Source: Blastococcus sp. CT_GayMR19
GTDB lineage: Bacteria > Actinomycetota > Actinomycetes > Mycobacteriales > Geodermatophilaceae
Reading direction: 5' to 3'
Assembly (NCBI RefSeq): GCF_004570385.1
Contig: NZ_SPQL01000002.1
Span: 62,001 to 126,000, forward strand
DNA length: 64,000 nucleotides
Part shown: in pieces, positions 56,582 to 64,000 of the stretch
Numbering within the stretch: position 1 is the first letter of the stretch
How the letters are laid out: every line of letters begins with the position of its first letter
Notes under the pieces: generated by a model
Databases searched by the model: none
What the model saw: only the letters and a program-made list of their open reading frames with translations
Told to the model about the DNA's origin: nothing
Position numbers and translations under genes: made by a program

Positions 56582-57763
56582 ATGCGCGCAGTCACCTGGC
56601 ACGGGCGAGCGGACGTACGGGTGGACACCGTCCCCGACCCGGTTCTGCAGGAGCCGACCGACGTCGTCATCGAGGTGACGTCGAGCGGCATCTGCGGCTC
56701 GGACCTCCACCTCATCGAGGTCATGGCACCGTTCATGTCGGTGGGCGACGTGATGGGTCACGAGCCGATGGGGATCGTCCGGGAGGTCGGCTCCGACGTC
56801 ACCGCGGTGAAGGCCGGGGACCGGGTGGTCGTCCCCTTCAACATCTCGTGCGGGACCTGCTGGATGTGTTCCCAGGGCCTGCAGTCCCAGTGCGAGACCA
56901 CCCAGAACCGGGAGCAGGGCTTCGGTGCCTCGCTGTTCGGCTACACCAAGCTCTACGGGCAGGTGCCGGGCGGGCAGGCCGAGTACCTGCGCGTGCCGTT
57001 CGGCAACACCCTGCCGATCAAGGTGCCCGACGGGCTTCCGGACGACCGGTTCGTCTACCTGTCCGACGTGCTGCCCACCGCGTGGCAGGCGGTGCAGTAC
57101 GCCGGTGTCCCGCAGGCGAAGAGCGTCCTGGTCCTGGGGCTGGGCCCCATCGGTGACATGGCCGCCCGGATCGCCCAGCACCTGGGTGTGGAGCAGGTCT
57201 TCGGCGCGGACGTCGTCCCCGAGCGCCTCGCGCGCGCCCGCGCGCGGGGAGTCACGGTGATCGACTCGACGAAGCAGGACGACGTCGTCTCGGCGGTCCG
57301 GGACGCCACCGGCGGGCGGGGACCGGACGCCGTCATCGACGCCGTCGGCATGGAGGCGCACGGCTCGCCGCTCGCCTCGTTCGCGCAGAAGGCCACGGCC
57401 GTCGTGCCGGACGCGATCATGGAGAAGGTCATGCAGGTGGCCGGCGTCGACCGGCTGGCGGCCCTCAACACCGCGATCGAGGCGGTCCGGCGGGGCGGCA
57501 CGATCTCGCTGTCGGGTGTCTACGGCGGCGCGACCGACCCCATGCCCCTGATGCGGATGTTCGACAAGCAGATCCAGCTGCGGATGGGGCAGGCCAACGT
57601 CTGGCGCTGGGTGCCCGACATCCTGCCGCTGCTGCTCGAGGGTGACCCGCTCGGTGTCGACGACTTCGCCACCCACCGGGTTCCGCTGGAGGAGGCGCCG
57701 GAGGCCTACATGAACTTCCGCGAGAAGAAGGAGGGCACCGTCAAGGTGCTGCTCCAGCCCTGA
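56582..57763 (+). CDS. Zinc-dependent alcohol dehydrogenase
   Basis: A 393-residue medium-chain dehydrogenase resembling glutathione-independent formaldehyde dehydrogenase-like ADHs. VTSSGICGSDLHLIEV gives the catalytic Cys, VMGHEPMGIV the His, and SCGTCWMCSQGLQSQC a structural-zinc-like Cys cluster. VLVLGLGPIGDMAARIA is the NAD-binding motif. The ATG at 56582 follows GAGGGAG. The substrate is unknown. A 72-bp repeat element lies just after its stop. Confidence 0.93.
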   Translation: MRAVTWHGRADVRVDTVPDPVLQEPTDVVIEVTSSGICGSDLHLIEVMAPFMSVGDVMGHEPMGIVREVGSDVTAVKAGDRVVVPFNISCGTCWMCSQGLQSQCETTQNREQGFGASLFGYTKLYGQVPGGQAEYLRVPFGNTLPIKVPDGLPDDRFVYLSDVLPTAWQAVQYAGVPQAKSVLVLGLGPIGDMAARIAQHLGVEQVFGADVVPERLARARARGVTVIDSTKQDDVVSAVRDATGGRGPDAVIDAVGMEAHGSPLASFAQKATAVVPDAIMEKVMQVAGVDRLAALNTAIEAVRRGGTISLSGVYGGATDPMPLMRMFDKQIQLRMGQANVWRWVPDILPLLLEGDPLGVDDFATHRVPLEEAPEAYMNFREKKEGTVKVLLQP

Positions 57764-57779
57764 CGGAGCGCCGCGGCCA

Positions 57780-57851
57780 GTTGGTCATCGTCTGCGTGCA
57801 CGCGACACGGTCGGACGCGCCGGGGCGGCGTCCACGTATCCGATGATCAAC
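57780..57851. repeat. 72-bp palindromic repeat element, copy C
   Basis: Third copy of the 72-bp element, 16 bp after the ADH stop and 12 bp from the ABC-F stop. The arms are GTTGGTCATCGT and CCGATGATCAAC. The interior has diverged most but keeps GCGACACGG and CGGAC. The arm difference at position 5 is a G-U wobble in plus-strand RNA; the inner end is mismatched. Confidence 0.75.
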
Positions 57852-57863
57852 CGGGCCGCGGCC

Positions 57864-59483
57864 TCAGCGAGCGCGGGCGACCCGGGTCTCGTCGAACACC
57901 GGCTCGGCCGACTCGTACACGCGCCCGTCGGCGCCGAAGACGAGGAAGCGGTCGAAGGAGCGCGCGAACCAGCGGTCGTGGGTGACCGCCATGACCGTCC
58001 CCTCGAAGGCCGTCAGCGCCTCCTCGAGAGCCTCGGCCGACAGGACGTCGAGGTTGTCCGTCGGCTCGTCGAGCAGCAGCAGGGTCGCGCCGGACAGCTC
58101 CAGCAGCAGGATCTGGAAGCGCGCCTGCTGCCCGCCCGACAGCGTGCGGAACATCTGGTCGCCGGAGTCGGCCAGCCCGTAGCGGCGCAGGGCGGCCATC
58201 GCCCGGCCGCGGTCGACGCCCGGACGGCCGGGTTCGCCGTGCCAGAGCAGGTCGACGAGGGTCCGGTCCTGCCACTCGGGATGGGCGTGGGTCTGGGCGA
58301 AGAACCCGGGGACGACACGGGCGCCGAGGCGCCACTCCCCCGTGTGCGCGACCTCCTGGCCGGCGAGCAGCCGCAGGAAGTGCGACTTGCCCGCGCCGTT
58401 CGCGCCCAGCACGCCGACCCGGTCGCCGTACCAGATCTCGGCGTCGAACGGCTTCATCAGCCCCGACAGCTCGAGCTGCTCGGCCATGACCGCGCGCACA
58501 CCGGTGCGGCCCCCGCGCAGCCGCATCGCGACCTTCTGCTCCGGCGGCCGCTCCGGCGGCGGCCCGGCCGCCTCGAACTTGGCCAGCCGGGTCTGCATCG
58601 CGTGGTAGCGGTTGGCCATGTCCGGCGAGTTCGCCGCCTGCTGCTGGAGGGTGCGCACGAGGTCGACCAGCCGCTGGTGCTCCTCGTCCCAGCGGCGGCG
58701 GAGCTCGGCCAGCCGCTCGTGCCGCGCCGTCCGTGCCTCGTGGTAGCTGACGAAGCCGCCGCCGTGCACCCACGCCGTCCCGCCCTCGACGGTGACCACG
58801 CGGTCGGCGACGCGGGCGAGCAGTTCCCGGTCGTGGCTGACGAACAGCACCGTCTTGCGCGTCTCCAGCAGCCGCTCCTCGAGCCAGCGCTTGCCGGGGA
58901 CGTCGAGGTAGTTGTCCGGCTCGTCGAGCAGCAGCACCTGGTCGGGGCCGCGCAGCAGCGCCTCGAGCGCCAGGCGTTTCTGCTCCCCGCCCGACAGCGT
59001 GGACAGCTCCCGGTACTTGCACCGGTCGTAGGGGACGCCGAGCGCGGCCACGGTCACCGTGTCCCAGGTGACCTCCGCGTCGTAGCCGCCGACGTCGCCC
59101 CAGTGCGAGAGCGCATGGGCGTACGTCATCTGCCCGCGCTCGTCGTCGGTCTCCATGAGCGCGAGCTCGGCGGCCTCCAGGGCGTCCCAGGCCTCGCGGA
59201 CGGCGGGCGGCGAGAGGTCGACGAGCAGGCGCTGGACCGTGGTGTCGTCGCGGACCGAGCCGATGAACTGACGCATGACGCCGAGGCCGCCGGTGCGGGC
59301 GACCGAGCCGGCCTCGGGCACCAGGTCGGCGGCGATGATCCGCAGGAGCGTGGTCTTGCCGGCGCCGTTCTCACCGACCAGGGCCGCGCGGGCGCCGTCA
59401 CCGATCCGGAACGAGACGTCGGCCAGCAGCACCCGCCCGTCCGGGAGGGTGTGCCGCACTCCGGTCACGTCGATGTAGCCCAC
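57864..59483 (-). CDS. ABC-F family ATP-binding protein
   Basis: A 539-residue soluble protein with two ABC ATPase domains and no membrane part, typical of ABC-F ribosome-associated factors. Walker A loops are GENGAGKTT and GANGAGKS; the signatures are LSGGEQKRLALEALL and LSGGQQARFQILLLE; Walker B are VLLLDEPDNYLD and LLLLDEPTDNLD. The inter-domain linker is helical and charged. The role may be translation regulation or antibiotic protection. The start is GTG 59483, preceded by GGGAGG. Confidence 0.92.
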   Translation of the reverse strand: MGYIDVTGVRHTLPDGRVLLADVSFRIGDGARAALVGENGAGKTTLLRIIAADLVPEAGSVARTGGLGVMRQFIGSVRDDTTVQRLLVDLSPPAVREAWDALEAAELALMETDDERGQMTYAHALSHWGDVGGYDAEVTWDTVTVAALGVPYDRCKYRELSTLSGGEQKRLALEALLRGPDQVLLLDEPDNYLDVPGKRWLEERLLETRKTVLFVSHDRELLARVADRVVTVEGGTAWVHGGGFVSYHEARTARHERLAELRRRWDEEHQRLVDLVRTLQQQAANSPDMANRYHAMQTRLAKFEAAGPPPERPPEQKVAMRLRGGRTGVRAVMAEQLELSGLMKPFDAEIWYGDRVGVLGANGAGKSHFLRLLAGQEVAHTGEWRLGARVVPGFFAQTHAHPEWQDRTLVDLLWHGEPGRPGVDRGRAMAALRRYGLADSGDQMFRTLSGGQQARFQILLLELSGATLLLLDEPTDNLDVLSAEALEEALTAFEGTVMAVTHDRWFARSFDRFLVFGADGRVYESAEPVFDETRVARAR

Positions 59484-59524
59484 CCGGACATCCTCCCGGG
59501 CGGAGGCAAGCAGCTTTCGTGCGG

Positions 59525-59734
59525 TCAGACGGCCGGGGCGCGGAGGCGCTGGCGGGCGAGGCGCTCGACGAGCTCCGGCAGCGCGTCGTTCGGTGAGCCC
59601 CTGAGCTCCTCGCGGCAGGTGCGGACCACCAGGACGATCGAGCGGTGTCCCAGTTCGGGGAATTCGGCGGAGAGCCGCGTCAGCGCGGAACGGACGGACA
59701 GGTCGGACACCGTGGGAAGGGCGGCCAACACCAT
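59525..59734 (-). CDS. Small three-helix-bundle protein
   Basis: A 69-residue protein with the pattern ALTRLSAEFPELGHRSIVLV then VRTCREELRG and LPELVERLARQRLRA. This resembles the three-helix-bundle dimerization domain found in actinobacteria, sometimes fused to arsenate-reductase-like enzymes. The ATG at 59734 has a near-perfect AGGAGG site 6 nt before it, supporting translation. The function is unknown. Confidence 0.72.
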   Translation of the reverse strand: MVLAALPTVSDLSVRSALTRLSAEFPELGHRSIVLVVRTCREELRGSPNDALPELVERLARQRLRAPAV

Positions 59735-59880
59735 GAAGGTCCTCCTACGCGCGCCGCCGCGACGGCGCTGATGACGTTCCCCCGCGCGGCCGCCGGACGG
59801 CGGCCCCTCGCTCCGTGCTCGCATACCGTCACGCGTCCGGCGCAGAACTGCCAGGGACCAAGGCCCCTTGCGGCAGCCGA

Positions 59881-60312
59881 TCAGGCCGCTGAGTAGCCGT
59901 TGTCCCCCGCCGCCGTGACGGCGACGGCGTCGCGCACCAGGGCACTGAGCTCGTCGGGGTCGACCCTGTCGAGGGACGTGAAGCGGATGCAGCTCTTGCC
60001 GCAGGACACCGTGCCGAGGCGTTCGGCCCGCGACTCGGCCAGGTACTCCCCGTCCACCACCGCGCACACGTACAGCGAGAGGTGCCGCTTCTGTGCCGCC
60101 AGGGCAATCAGCGGCCACATCGTGGTCTCTTTGGCGGACTTCGGCTTGTAGGGCATCAGGCCGTAGCCGAGCATCGCGCCCGAGCCCATCGGTACGAGCT
60201 GCCGGTCGATCCCCGGCGCGGCCGCCATGACCAGCTCATCGGTCCGGCGCAGCTCCTCCTCGCGGGCGCCCGCCTGACCGCACCAGGCGTCGATCTCGTT
60301 CGACTCGCTCAC
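59881..60312 (-). CDS. DUF1801 family protein
   Basis: A 143-residue DUF1801 (YdhG/iron-chaperone-like) protein. The pattern MGSGAMLGYGLMPYKPKS then HLSLYVCAVVDGEYLAE and CGKSCIRFTSLDRVD follows the family. The specific role is unknown; some relatives bind iron or DNA-repair partners. The start is GTG 60312, after GAGGAGG. Confidence 0.85.
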   Translation of the reverse strand: MSESNEIDAWCGQAGAREEELRRTDELVMAAAPGIDRQLVPMGSGAMLGYGLMPYKPKSAKETTMWPLIALAAQKRHLSLYVCAVVDGEYLAESRAERLGTVSCGKSCIRFTSLDRVDPDELSALVRDAVAVTAAGDNGYSAA

Positions 60313-60323
60313 CGCACGCCTCC

Positions 60324-60440
60324 TCAGAACAGGGAGAGGACGACGGCACCCGCGCCGAGGATCAGCGCCAGCACCAGCACGCTCGCGATCAGCCGCCGAC
60401 GGCGCGCGGCCGCCGGCCCGTCCACTCCACCCATTCCCAT
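60324..60440 (-). CDS. Small single-helix membrane protein
   Basis: A 38-residue frame with a basic N-terminus (AAARRRRLI) and one membrane helix (ASVLVLALILGAGAVVLSLF). It fits the 141-bp gap between the methyltransferase and DUF1801 genes, same strand. No family is known; the start could be ATG 60440 or 60434. The strict hydrophobic helix is the only support. Confidence 0.45.
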   Translation of the reverse strand: MGMGGVDGPAAARRRRLIASVLVLALILGAGAVVLSLF

Positions 60441-60453
60441 CACCCGGCGAACG

Positions 60454-61065
60454 CTACCGCCGGGGACCGACACCTGAGGCCGGCCGACGGCCCCACAGCA
60501 GCGTGTCCAGGGCCGTTCCCGCTGGAGTCTCCCGAGGCACCTGCGCGAGGCGGTCGACGTCCAGCAGCGCAGCCACCGGCGCGAGCCGCTCGACGCTGTG
60601 CAGGATCGCCGGGTCCTGCGGTCCGCCCACGCCGGACTGGACGTTCTCGACGTCGTGGCCGAGGACCAGCAGCCGACCGCCGGGGCGCAGCCAGCCGACG
60701 GCGCGGCGGAGCAGTTCCCGGGTGTCCTCCTGCGGCACGTGGAGGTAGGCGACGAGGACGAGGTCCAGGCTGGCCGGGAGTGCGGCCCAGCCGAGGACGT
60801 CGGCCCGGACCCACTCCACCGCGTCGGCGCCGGGCTGCTCCTGCCCACGGGCCAGGCCCGCGCCGGAGAAGTCGACCGCCGTGACCCGCCAGCCGAGGCC
60901 GGCGAGCCACAGGGCATGCCGCCCCTCCCCCGCGGCCAGGTCCACCGCGTCGCCGGGCGGCAGATCCGCCAGGAGCGCGGCGATCAGCCGGTTGGGCTCC
61001 GCCGACCACTGCCGGTCCCCGACGTACCGCTCGTCCCAGTCCTCAGCGCGCACGCACCGCAGCAT
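60454..61065 (-). CDS. Class I SAM-dependent methyltransferase (TehB-like)
   Basis: A 203-residue methyltransferase. It starts with WDERYVGDRQWSAEPNRLI, motif I is AVDLAAGEGRHALWLAGLG, then VTAVDFSGAGLARG and LVLVAYLHVPQEDTRELLRR. This is the tellurite-resistance TehB/thiopurine methyltransferase-like group; the substrate is unknown. The ATG at 61065 is chosen over GTG 61053. Confidence 0.86.
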   Translation of the reverse strand: MLRCVRAEDWDERYVGDRQWSAEPNRLIAALLADLPPGDAVDLAAGEGRHALWLAGLGWRVTAVDFSGAGLARGQEQPGADAVEWVRADVLGWAALPASLDLVLVAYLHVPQEDTRELLRRAVGWLRPGGRLLVLGHDVENVQSGVGGPQDPAILHSVERLAPVAALLDVDRLAQVPRETPAGTALDTLLWGRRPASGVGPRR

Positions 61066-61110
61066 GGCAGCGGTTCCGCGATCGTCGTACCCGCCTGGGA
61101 CGGTGGACCC

Positions 61111-62172
61111 ATGAGCACGCTGCACGAGGTGGCCCTGCTGCGGCTGGCGGCGCAGCGGATCGCCGGGCCGCGGCCGAAGACTCCGGCGGAGGCGGTGCGC
61201 CGGCTGGTCGCCGTCCAGGGGCAGGACCTGCCGGGTGCGCTGCTGTCGGTCGCCCTGCGGACTGCGGAGGGCACCCGTACCGACGTCGAAGCCGCGCTCG
61301 ACGCCGGTGAGGTCGTCCGGTCGTGGCCGATGCGCGGCACCCTGCACCTCGTGGCGGCCGAGGATCTGCCGTGGCTGATCGGGTTGCTGGGTCCGCGGGT
61401 GCTCGCCGGCGCCCCCGCGCGACGCGCCCAGCTGGGCATCACCGACGACAGCATCGAGCGGGCCCGGCTGCTCGCCGTCGACGCGCTCACCGGCGGCAGG
61501 CGGCTGCAGCGGAAGGAGCTGCTGGCCGCACTCGCCGCCGGCGGCGTCGAGATCTCCGGACAGCGCGGCTACCACCTGCTCTGGTACCTGTCGCAGACCG
61601 CCACCCTCTGCCTCGGACCGATGGCGGACGGCGAGCAGTCCTTCGTGCTGATGGACGAGTGGCTGCCCGGCCCGAGGCAGCTGGAGGCCGAGGAGGCTCT
61701 CGCCGAGCTGGCCGGCCGCTTCTTCCGGGGGCACGGGCCGGCCACCGTCAAGGATCTGGCGCGCTGGGCCGGCCTGCGCGTCACGGAGGCACGCAGCGGG
61801 CTCGCCGCCGCCCTGCCGGGGTTGGCGCGGCTCGAGGTCGACGGCGTCGAGTACTTCCTCGATCCGGAGACCCCCGACGTGCTCGCCGCCTGCCGCGAGG
61901 AGGCCCGCGGCACCTTCCTGCTCCCGGGCTTCGACGAGTTCGTGCTGGGCTACGGCGACCGCAGCGCCGTGCTCGACCCGGCCTTCGCCGACCGCATCGT
62001 CCCGGGCGGCAACGGCGTGTTCCGGCCGACGGTGGTGAGCGACGGCCGGATCGTCGGGACCTGGGCCTGGGCCGGACGAGGCGCCGGGCGGACCGTCACG
62101 GCGACGCCGTTCACCGAGTTCGCCCCGGAGGTGGCCGCGGCCGTCCCACAGCTCGCCGCCGGCCTGGCGTAG
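61111..62172 (+). CDS. AlkZ-like winged-helix DNA glycosylase family protein
   Basis: A 353-residue HTH_42 family protein, the group that includes the AlkZ/YcaQ interstrand-crosslink DNA glycosylases. LVAVQGQDLPGALLSVALR has the QxQ catalytic motif at the expected place near residue 37, and VVRSWPMRGTLHLVAAEDLP is the typical MRGTLH block. The C-terminal beta-rich part ends FTEFAPEVAAAVPQLAAG. A role in DNA alkylation or crosslink repair is inferred from the family. Confidence 0.85.
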   Translation: MSTLHEVALLRLAAQRIAGPRPKTPAEAVRRLVAVQGQDLPGALLSVALRTAEGTRTDVEAALDAGEVVRSWPMRGTLHLVAAEDLPWLIGLLGPRVLAGAPARRAQLGITDDSIERARLLAVDALTGGRRLQRKELLAALAAGGVEISGQRGYHLLWYLSQTATLCLGPMADGEQSFVLMDEWLPGPRQLEAEEALAELAGRFFRGHGPATVKDLARWAGLRVTEARSGLAAALPGLARLEVDGVEYFLDPETPDVLAACREEARGTFLLPGFDEFVLGYGDRSAVLDPAFADRIVPGGNGVFRPTVVSDGRIVGTWAWAGRGAGRTVTATPFTEFAPEVAAAVPQLAAGLA

Positions 62173-62175
62173 CGC

Positions 62176-62787
62176 TCAGTCGCAGGGCGGTGGGCGCTCC
62201 GACTCACCTGCCGCGCGCAGCCGGAGCTCGTGCCCGGCGTCGTCGCGGAACACCGCCTCGTCGGCCGACTCCAGGGTCAGCGTGCCGCGCTGGTACGGAT
62301 CGCCCCAGCCCGCCGGCGGGCCGGACTCCTCGACGAGCGGGGGATCGGCGGCGAACCAGACGCCCCCGACATCGGCACCGAGGATCCCGCAGTGCGTGTA
62401 CAGGTCGAAGGGGTACGAGTCCCCGGCCGCCGCGTCCTGCGGCACGGTCAGCACGTCCGCCGGCCCGGCCGCCGCCGCCCCCACGTCGTCGCCGGAGGAC
62501 CCTCGCCCGTCCGTGGCGGCTTCGAGGTCGCCCTCGGCCGTGCTCGTGGCGGGCGCGGCGATCGGGTCCGGGGCGGACAGCGGGCCGGACAGGAGGAGCA
62601 CAGCGGCGGTGACGGCGGCCACCGCTGCCGCGACCAGGGCCGGTGTCCGCCACCGTCGGGCGCTCGACCGCGCGGATCGGTCCGCCACAGGACGCCGTCC
62701 CGGGGCCGTCTCCACCACCTCGGCGTAGGCGTGCAGCGAGGCCCGCAGGCGCGCCTCGACGTCCTGCAGCTCCCGGTTCCCCGTCAT
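62176..62787 (-). CDS. Membrane protein partner of SigE-family sigma factor
   Basis: A 203-residue protein with a soluble N-terminal part (VEARLRASLHAYAEVVETAP), one membrane helix (ALVAAAVAAVTAAVLLLSG) and an extracytoplasmic domain with two Cys (LYTHCGILGADVGGVWFAAD and a terminal Cys). Its ATG overlaps the sigma-factor stop (ATGA), so it probably modulates that sigma factor as an anti-sigma-like or sensor protein. It lacks the HxxxCxxC zinc motif of classic anti-sigmas. Confidence 0.78.
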   Translation of the reverse strand: MTGNRELQDVEARLRASLHAYAEVVETAPGRRPVADRSARSSARRWRTPALVAAAVAAVTAAVLLLSGPLSAPDPIAAPATSTAEGDLEAATDGRGSSGDDVGAAAAGPADVLTVPQDAAAGDSYPFDLYTHCGILGADVGGVWFAADPPLVEESGPPAGWGDPYQRGTLTLESADEAVFRDDAGHELRLRAAGESERPPPCD

Positions 62788-63359
62788 GGCCGACCCCCGA
62801 GGCGTTGCTCCAGCGCCGACAGCCCACGGGACGCACTCGACTTCACCGTTCCGCGGGCGATCCCGAGCGTCGTGGCGATCTCCGCCTCGCTCAGCTCCGA
62901 CCAGTACCGGAGCACGAGGACCTCCCGCTGGCGCCGGGGCAGCGTCCGCAGCGCCTCGACGACCTCCCGGTGCTCCTCGTCGAGCAGCAGCGCCAGGTCC
63001 GCCGCTGGCCCCTCGTCGGGCTCGGCCACCCGCAGGTGCCGCCGTGCCACGCCGCGGCGCCGGAGCACCGAACGGGCTCCGTTGACCACCGACGTCCGCA
63101 GGTATCCGGCGGCGGCCGACGGGTCGACGGCGTGCCAGCGGCGCTGGAGGGCGAGGAACGCGTCCTGCACCACGTCCTCCGCCGCCGCCCGGTCGTCGAC
63201 GAGGAGGACGGCGAGGCGCACCAGCCCGGGCCGCTGCGACTCGTACAGGCCGAGCAGGGCGCCGTCCCACTCCGCGGTCGGCCGGTCCACCAACCCCGTC
63301 CTCCCCGCGCTGGGCGCCATGAGCACCGCGTCCGCCCCTCGATGCGACCGGGTGGCCAC
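62784..63359 (-). CDS. SigE-family ECF RNA polymerase sigma factor
   Basis: A 191-residue ECF sigma factor. Region 2 is LYESQRPGLVRLAVLLVDDR then AAAEDVVQDAFLALQRRW, and region 4 is LPRRQREVLVLRYWSELSEA then EIATTLGIARGTVKSSASRG. It directs RNA polymerase to a small regulon. The start is GTG 63359 with AGAGGG 6 nt upstream; ATG 63320 is an alternative. The coupled downstream membrane protein is its likely regulator. Confidence 0.92.
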   Translation of the reverse strand: MATRSHRGADAVLMAPSAGRTGLVDRPTAEWDGALLGLYESQRPGLVRLAVLLVDDRAAAEDVVQDAFLALQRRWHAVDPSAAAGYLRTSVVNGARSVLRRRGVARRHLRVAEPDEGPAADLALLLDEEHREVVEALRTLPRRQREVLVLRYWSELSEAEIATTLGIARGTVKSSASRGLSALEQRLGGRP

Positions 63360-63420
63360 GTGCCGCCCTCTGCACGCAAGACGCGCGAGGGCGGGCGGAG
63401 GTTGCTCCCGGGCGGAGAAC

Positions 63421-63864
63421 CTAGCGGCGTTCCACCAGGAAGACGGGGATCTCGCGGTCGGTCTTCTCCTGGTACTCGGCGTACGGCGGGTAGGCGGCGA
63501 CCGCCCGCTCCCACCACACTGCCTTCTCCTCGCCGGTGATCTCGCGGGCCGCGCCGTCCCAGGGATCCGGGCCGTCCTGCACGGTCACCTGGTCCGGATG
63601 AGCACGGAGGTTGTGCACCCAGCCGGGGTCGGTGGGGGCGCCACCCTGCGAGCCGACCATCGCGTAGACGCCGTCGTGCTCCACGCGCATGAGGCCCTGC
63701 TTGCGGACCTTGCCGCTCTTCGCCCCGCGCGTGCTGATGATGATGATGGGCAGGCCCGTGTCCCGCAGGGTGTTCGCCTCGCGCCCGTCGGTCGCCTCGT
63801 AGCGCTCGACCTGATCGCGGACCCACTGCGCCGAGCTCGGCTCGTACTCACCCTCCAGCGGCAT
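63421..63864 (-). CDS. Ddn-type deazaflavin (F420)-dependent nitroreductase family protein
   Basis: A 147-residue protein of the Ddn/FDOR-A family, F420-binding split-barrel enzymes of actinobacteria. The pattern IIIISTRGAKSGKVRKQGLM then RVEHDGVYAMVGSQGGAPTD and WVHNLRAHPDQVTV is the family core, binding the deazaflavin. The substrate may be a quinone or another electrophile. Confidence 0.9.
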   Translation of the reverse strand: MPLEGEYEPSSAQWVRDQVERYEATDGREANTLRDTGLPIIIISTRGAKSGKVRKQGLMRVEHDGVYAMVGSQGGAPTDPGWVHNLRAHPDQVTVQDGPDPWDGAAREITGEEKAVWWERAVAAYPPYAEYQEKTDREIPVFLVERR

Positions 63865-63882
63865 GTACCGAACCTAGGTGGG

Positions 63883-64000
63883 TCAGCGGCCGGGTGCGCG
63901 CGGAGCGACGTAGTCGATCGTGTGCGGCACGAAGTAGCTGAGGTTGTCGGTGATCAGCCCGTCGCTCTCCCGGATGCCGAGCCCCGCCGGCTCGCCGTCC
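63883..64000 (-). CDS. Glutathionylspermidine synthase family protein (3' fragment; 5' end outside window)
   Basis: The last 38 codons of a minus-strand gene entering from the right edge. The readable end is GEPAGLGIRESDGLITDN then LSYFVPHTIDYV, which matches the C-terminal block (usually GIxxRExxxxITxNxSRFxPH) of glutathionylspermidine-synthase-like ATP-grasp proteins such as YgiC. It probably forms an amide bond; the substrate is unknown. It lies 18 bp upstream of the Ddn-like gene on the same strand. Confidence 0.65.
   Translation of the reverse strand, partial: DGEPAGLGIRESDGLITDNLSYFVPHTIDYVAPRAPGR

Noticed and set aside
57843-59771. A 642-codon plus-strand open frame antisense to the ABC-F gene
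   Set aside because: No recognised domain; the minus strand has two full ABC modules with Walker and signature motifs.

Overview
The window is a 64 kb stretch of very GC-rich chromosome from an aerobic actinobacterium. GTG starts are common, 4-nt ATGA/GTGA start-stop overlaps recur, and several blocks match Mycobacterium tuberculosis gene order: nicotinate phosphoribosyltransferase-clpS-DUF2017-mec-cysO-cysM-murI-Rv1339-like, rph-rdgB, and ctaD-serB. A deazaflavin/F420-type enzyme and a SigE-family sigma factor fit the same group. The mix (bacteriophytochrome, proline catabolism, small TatA, collagen-like protein) suggests Geodermatophilaceae or a close relative. That assignment is inference; no database was searched. 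There is no rRNA operon, prophage, insertion sequence or CRISPR array. One tRNA-Leu(UAG) is present.

Layout. 0-10.8 kb: SGNH hydrolase (cut by the left edge), an MFS exporter, gluconokinase, the two proline-degradation enzymes, then a light-sensing pair in which a heme oxygenase makes biliverdin for a bacteriophytochrome whose output is a SpoIIE/PP2C phosphatase. 11-15.6 kb: a secreted subtilase ending in 16 NGLSW-type pentapeptides, followed 4 bp later by a membrane GGDEF-EAL protein. 15.6-26.7 kb: mixed metabolic and regulatory genes (idi, hydrolase, MFS, AAA ATPase, thioesterase, STAS protein, aldo/keto reductase, degenerate EAL protein, TetR). 26.7-29.1 kb: a translationally coupled three-gene operon of unknown function (QueC-like PP-loop enzyme, sugar-transfer-type ATP-grasp, DUF427). 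29.5-35 kb: tRNA-Leu, a collagen-like surface protein, a TatA paralogue overlapping a Tat-exported dioxygenase-like lipoprotein, a DUF732 lipoprotein and an uncharacterised protein.

35-46.8 kb holds nucleotide, cell-wall, cysteine and NAD metabolism: rdgB, rph, a stand-alone LigD polymerase, a Rv1339-like metallo-beta-lactamase-fold protein, murI, the CysM/CysO/Mec cysteine pathway, ClpS, and the NAD salvage pair pncB-pncA. 46.8-57.8 kb holds serB, cytochrome oxidase subunit I, an RlmA-like methyltransferase, CtaG with a cation-diffusion transporter, an M23 peptidase with a Lys/Ala repeat N-terminus, and a zinc alcohol dehydrogenase. 57.8-64 kb holds an ABC-F ATPase, small stress-type proteins, two enzymes, an AlkZ-like glycosylase, an ECF sigma factor with its partner, a Ddn-like protein and the end of a glutathionylspermidine-synthase-like gene.

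The most unusual signals are: (1) a family of three dispersed elements, each exactly 72 bp, with 12-bp terminal inverted repeats, each lying at the 3' end of a gene, in which the arm differences tend to be G-U wobbles on the strand of the upstream transcript; (2) the QueC-like/ATP-grasp/DUF427 operon; (3) the subtilase with the NGLSW tail paired with a c-di-GMP enzyme.
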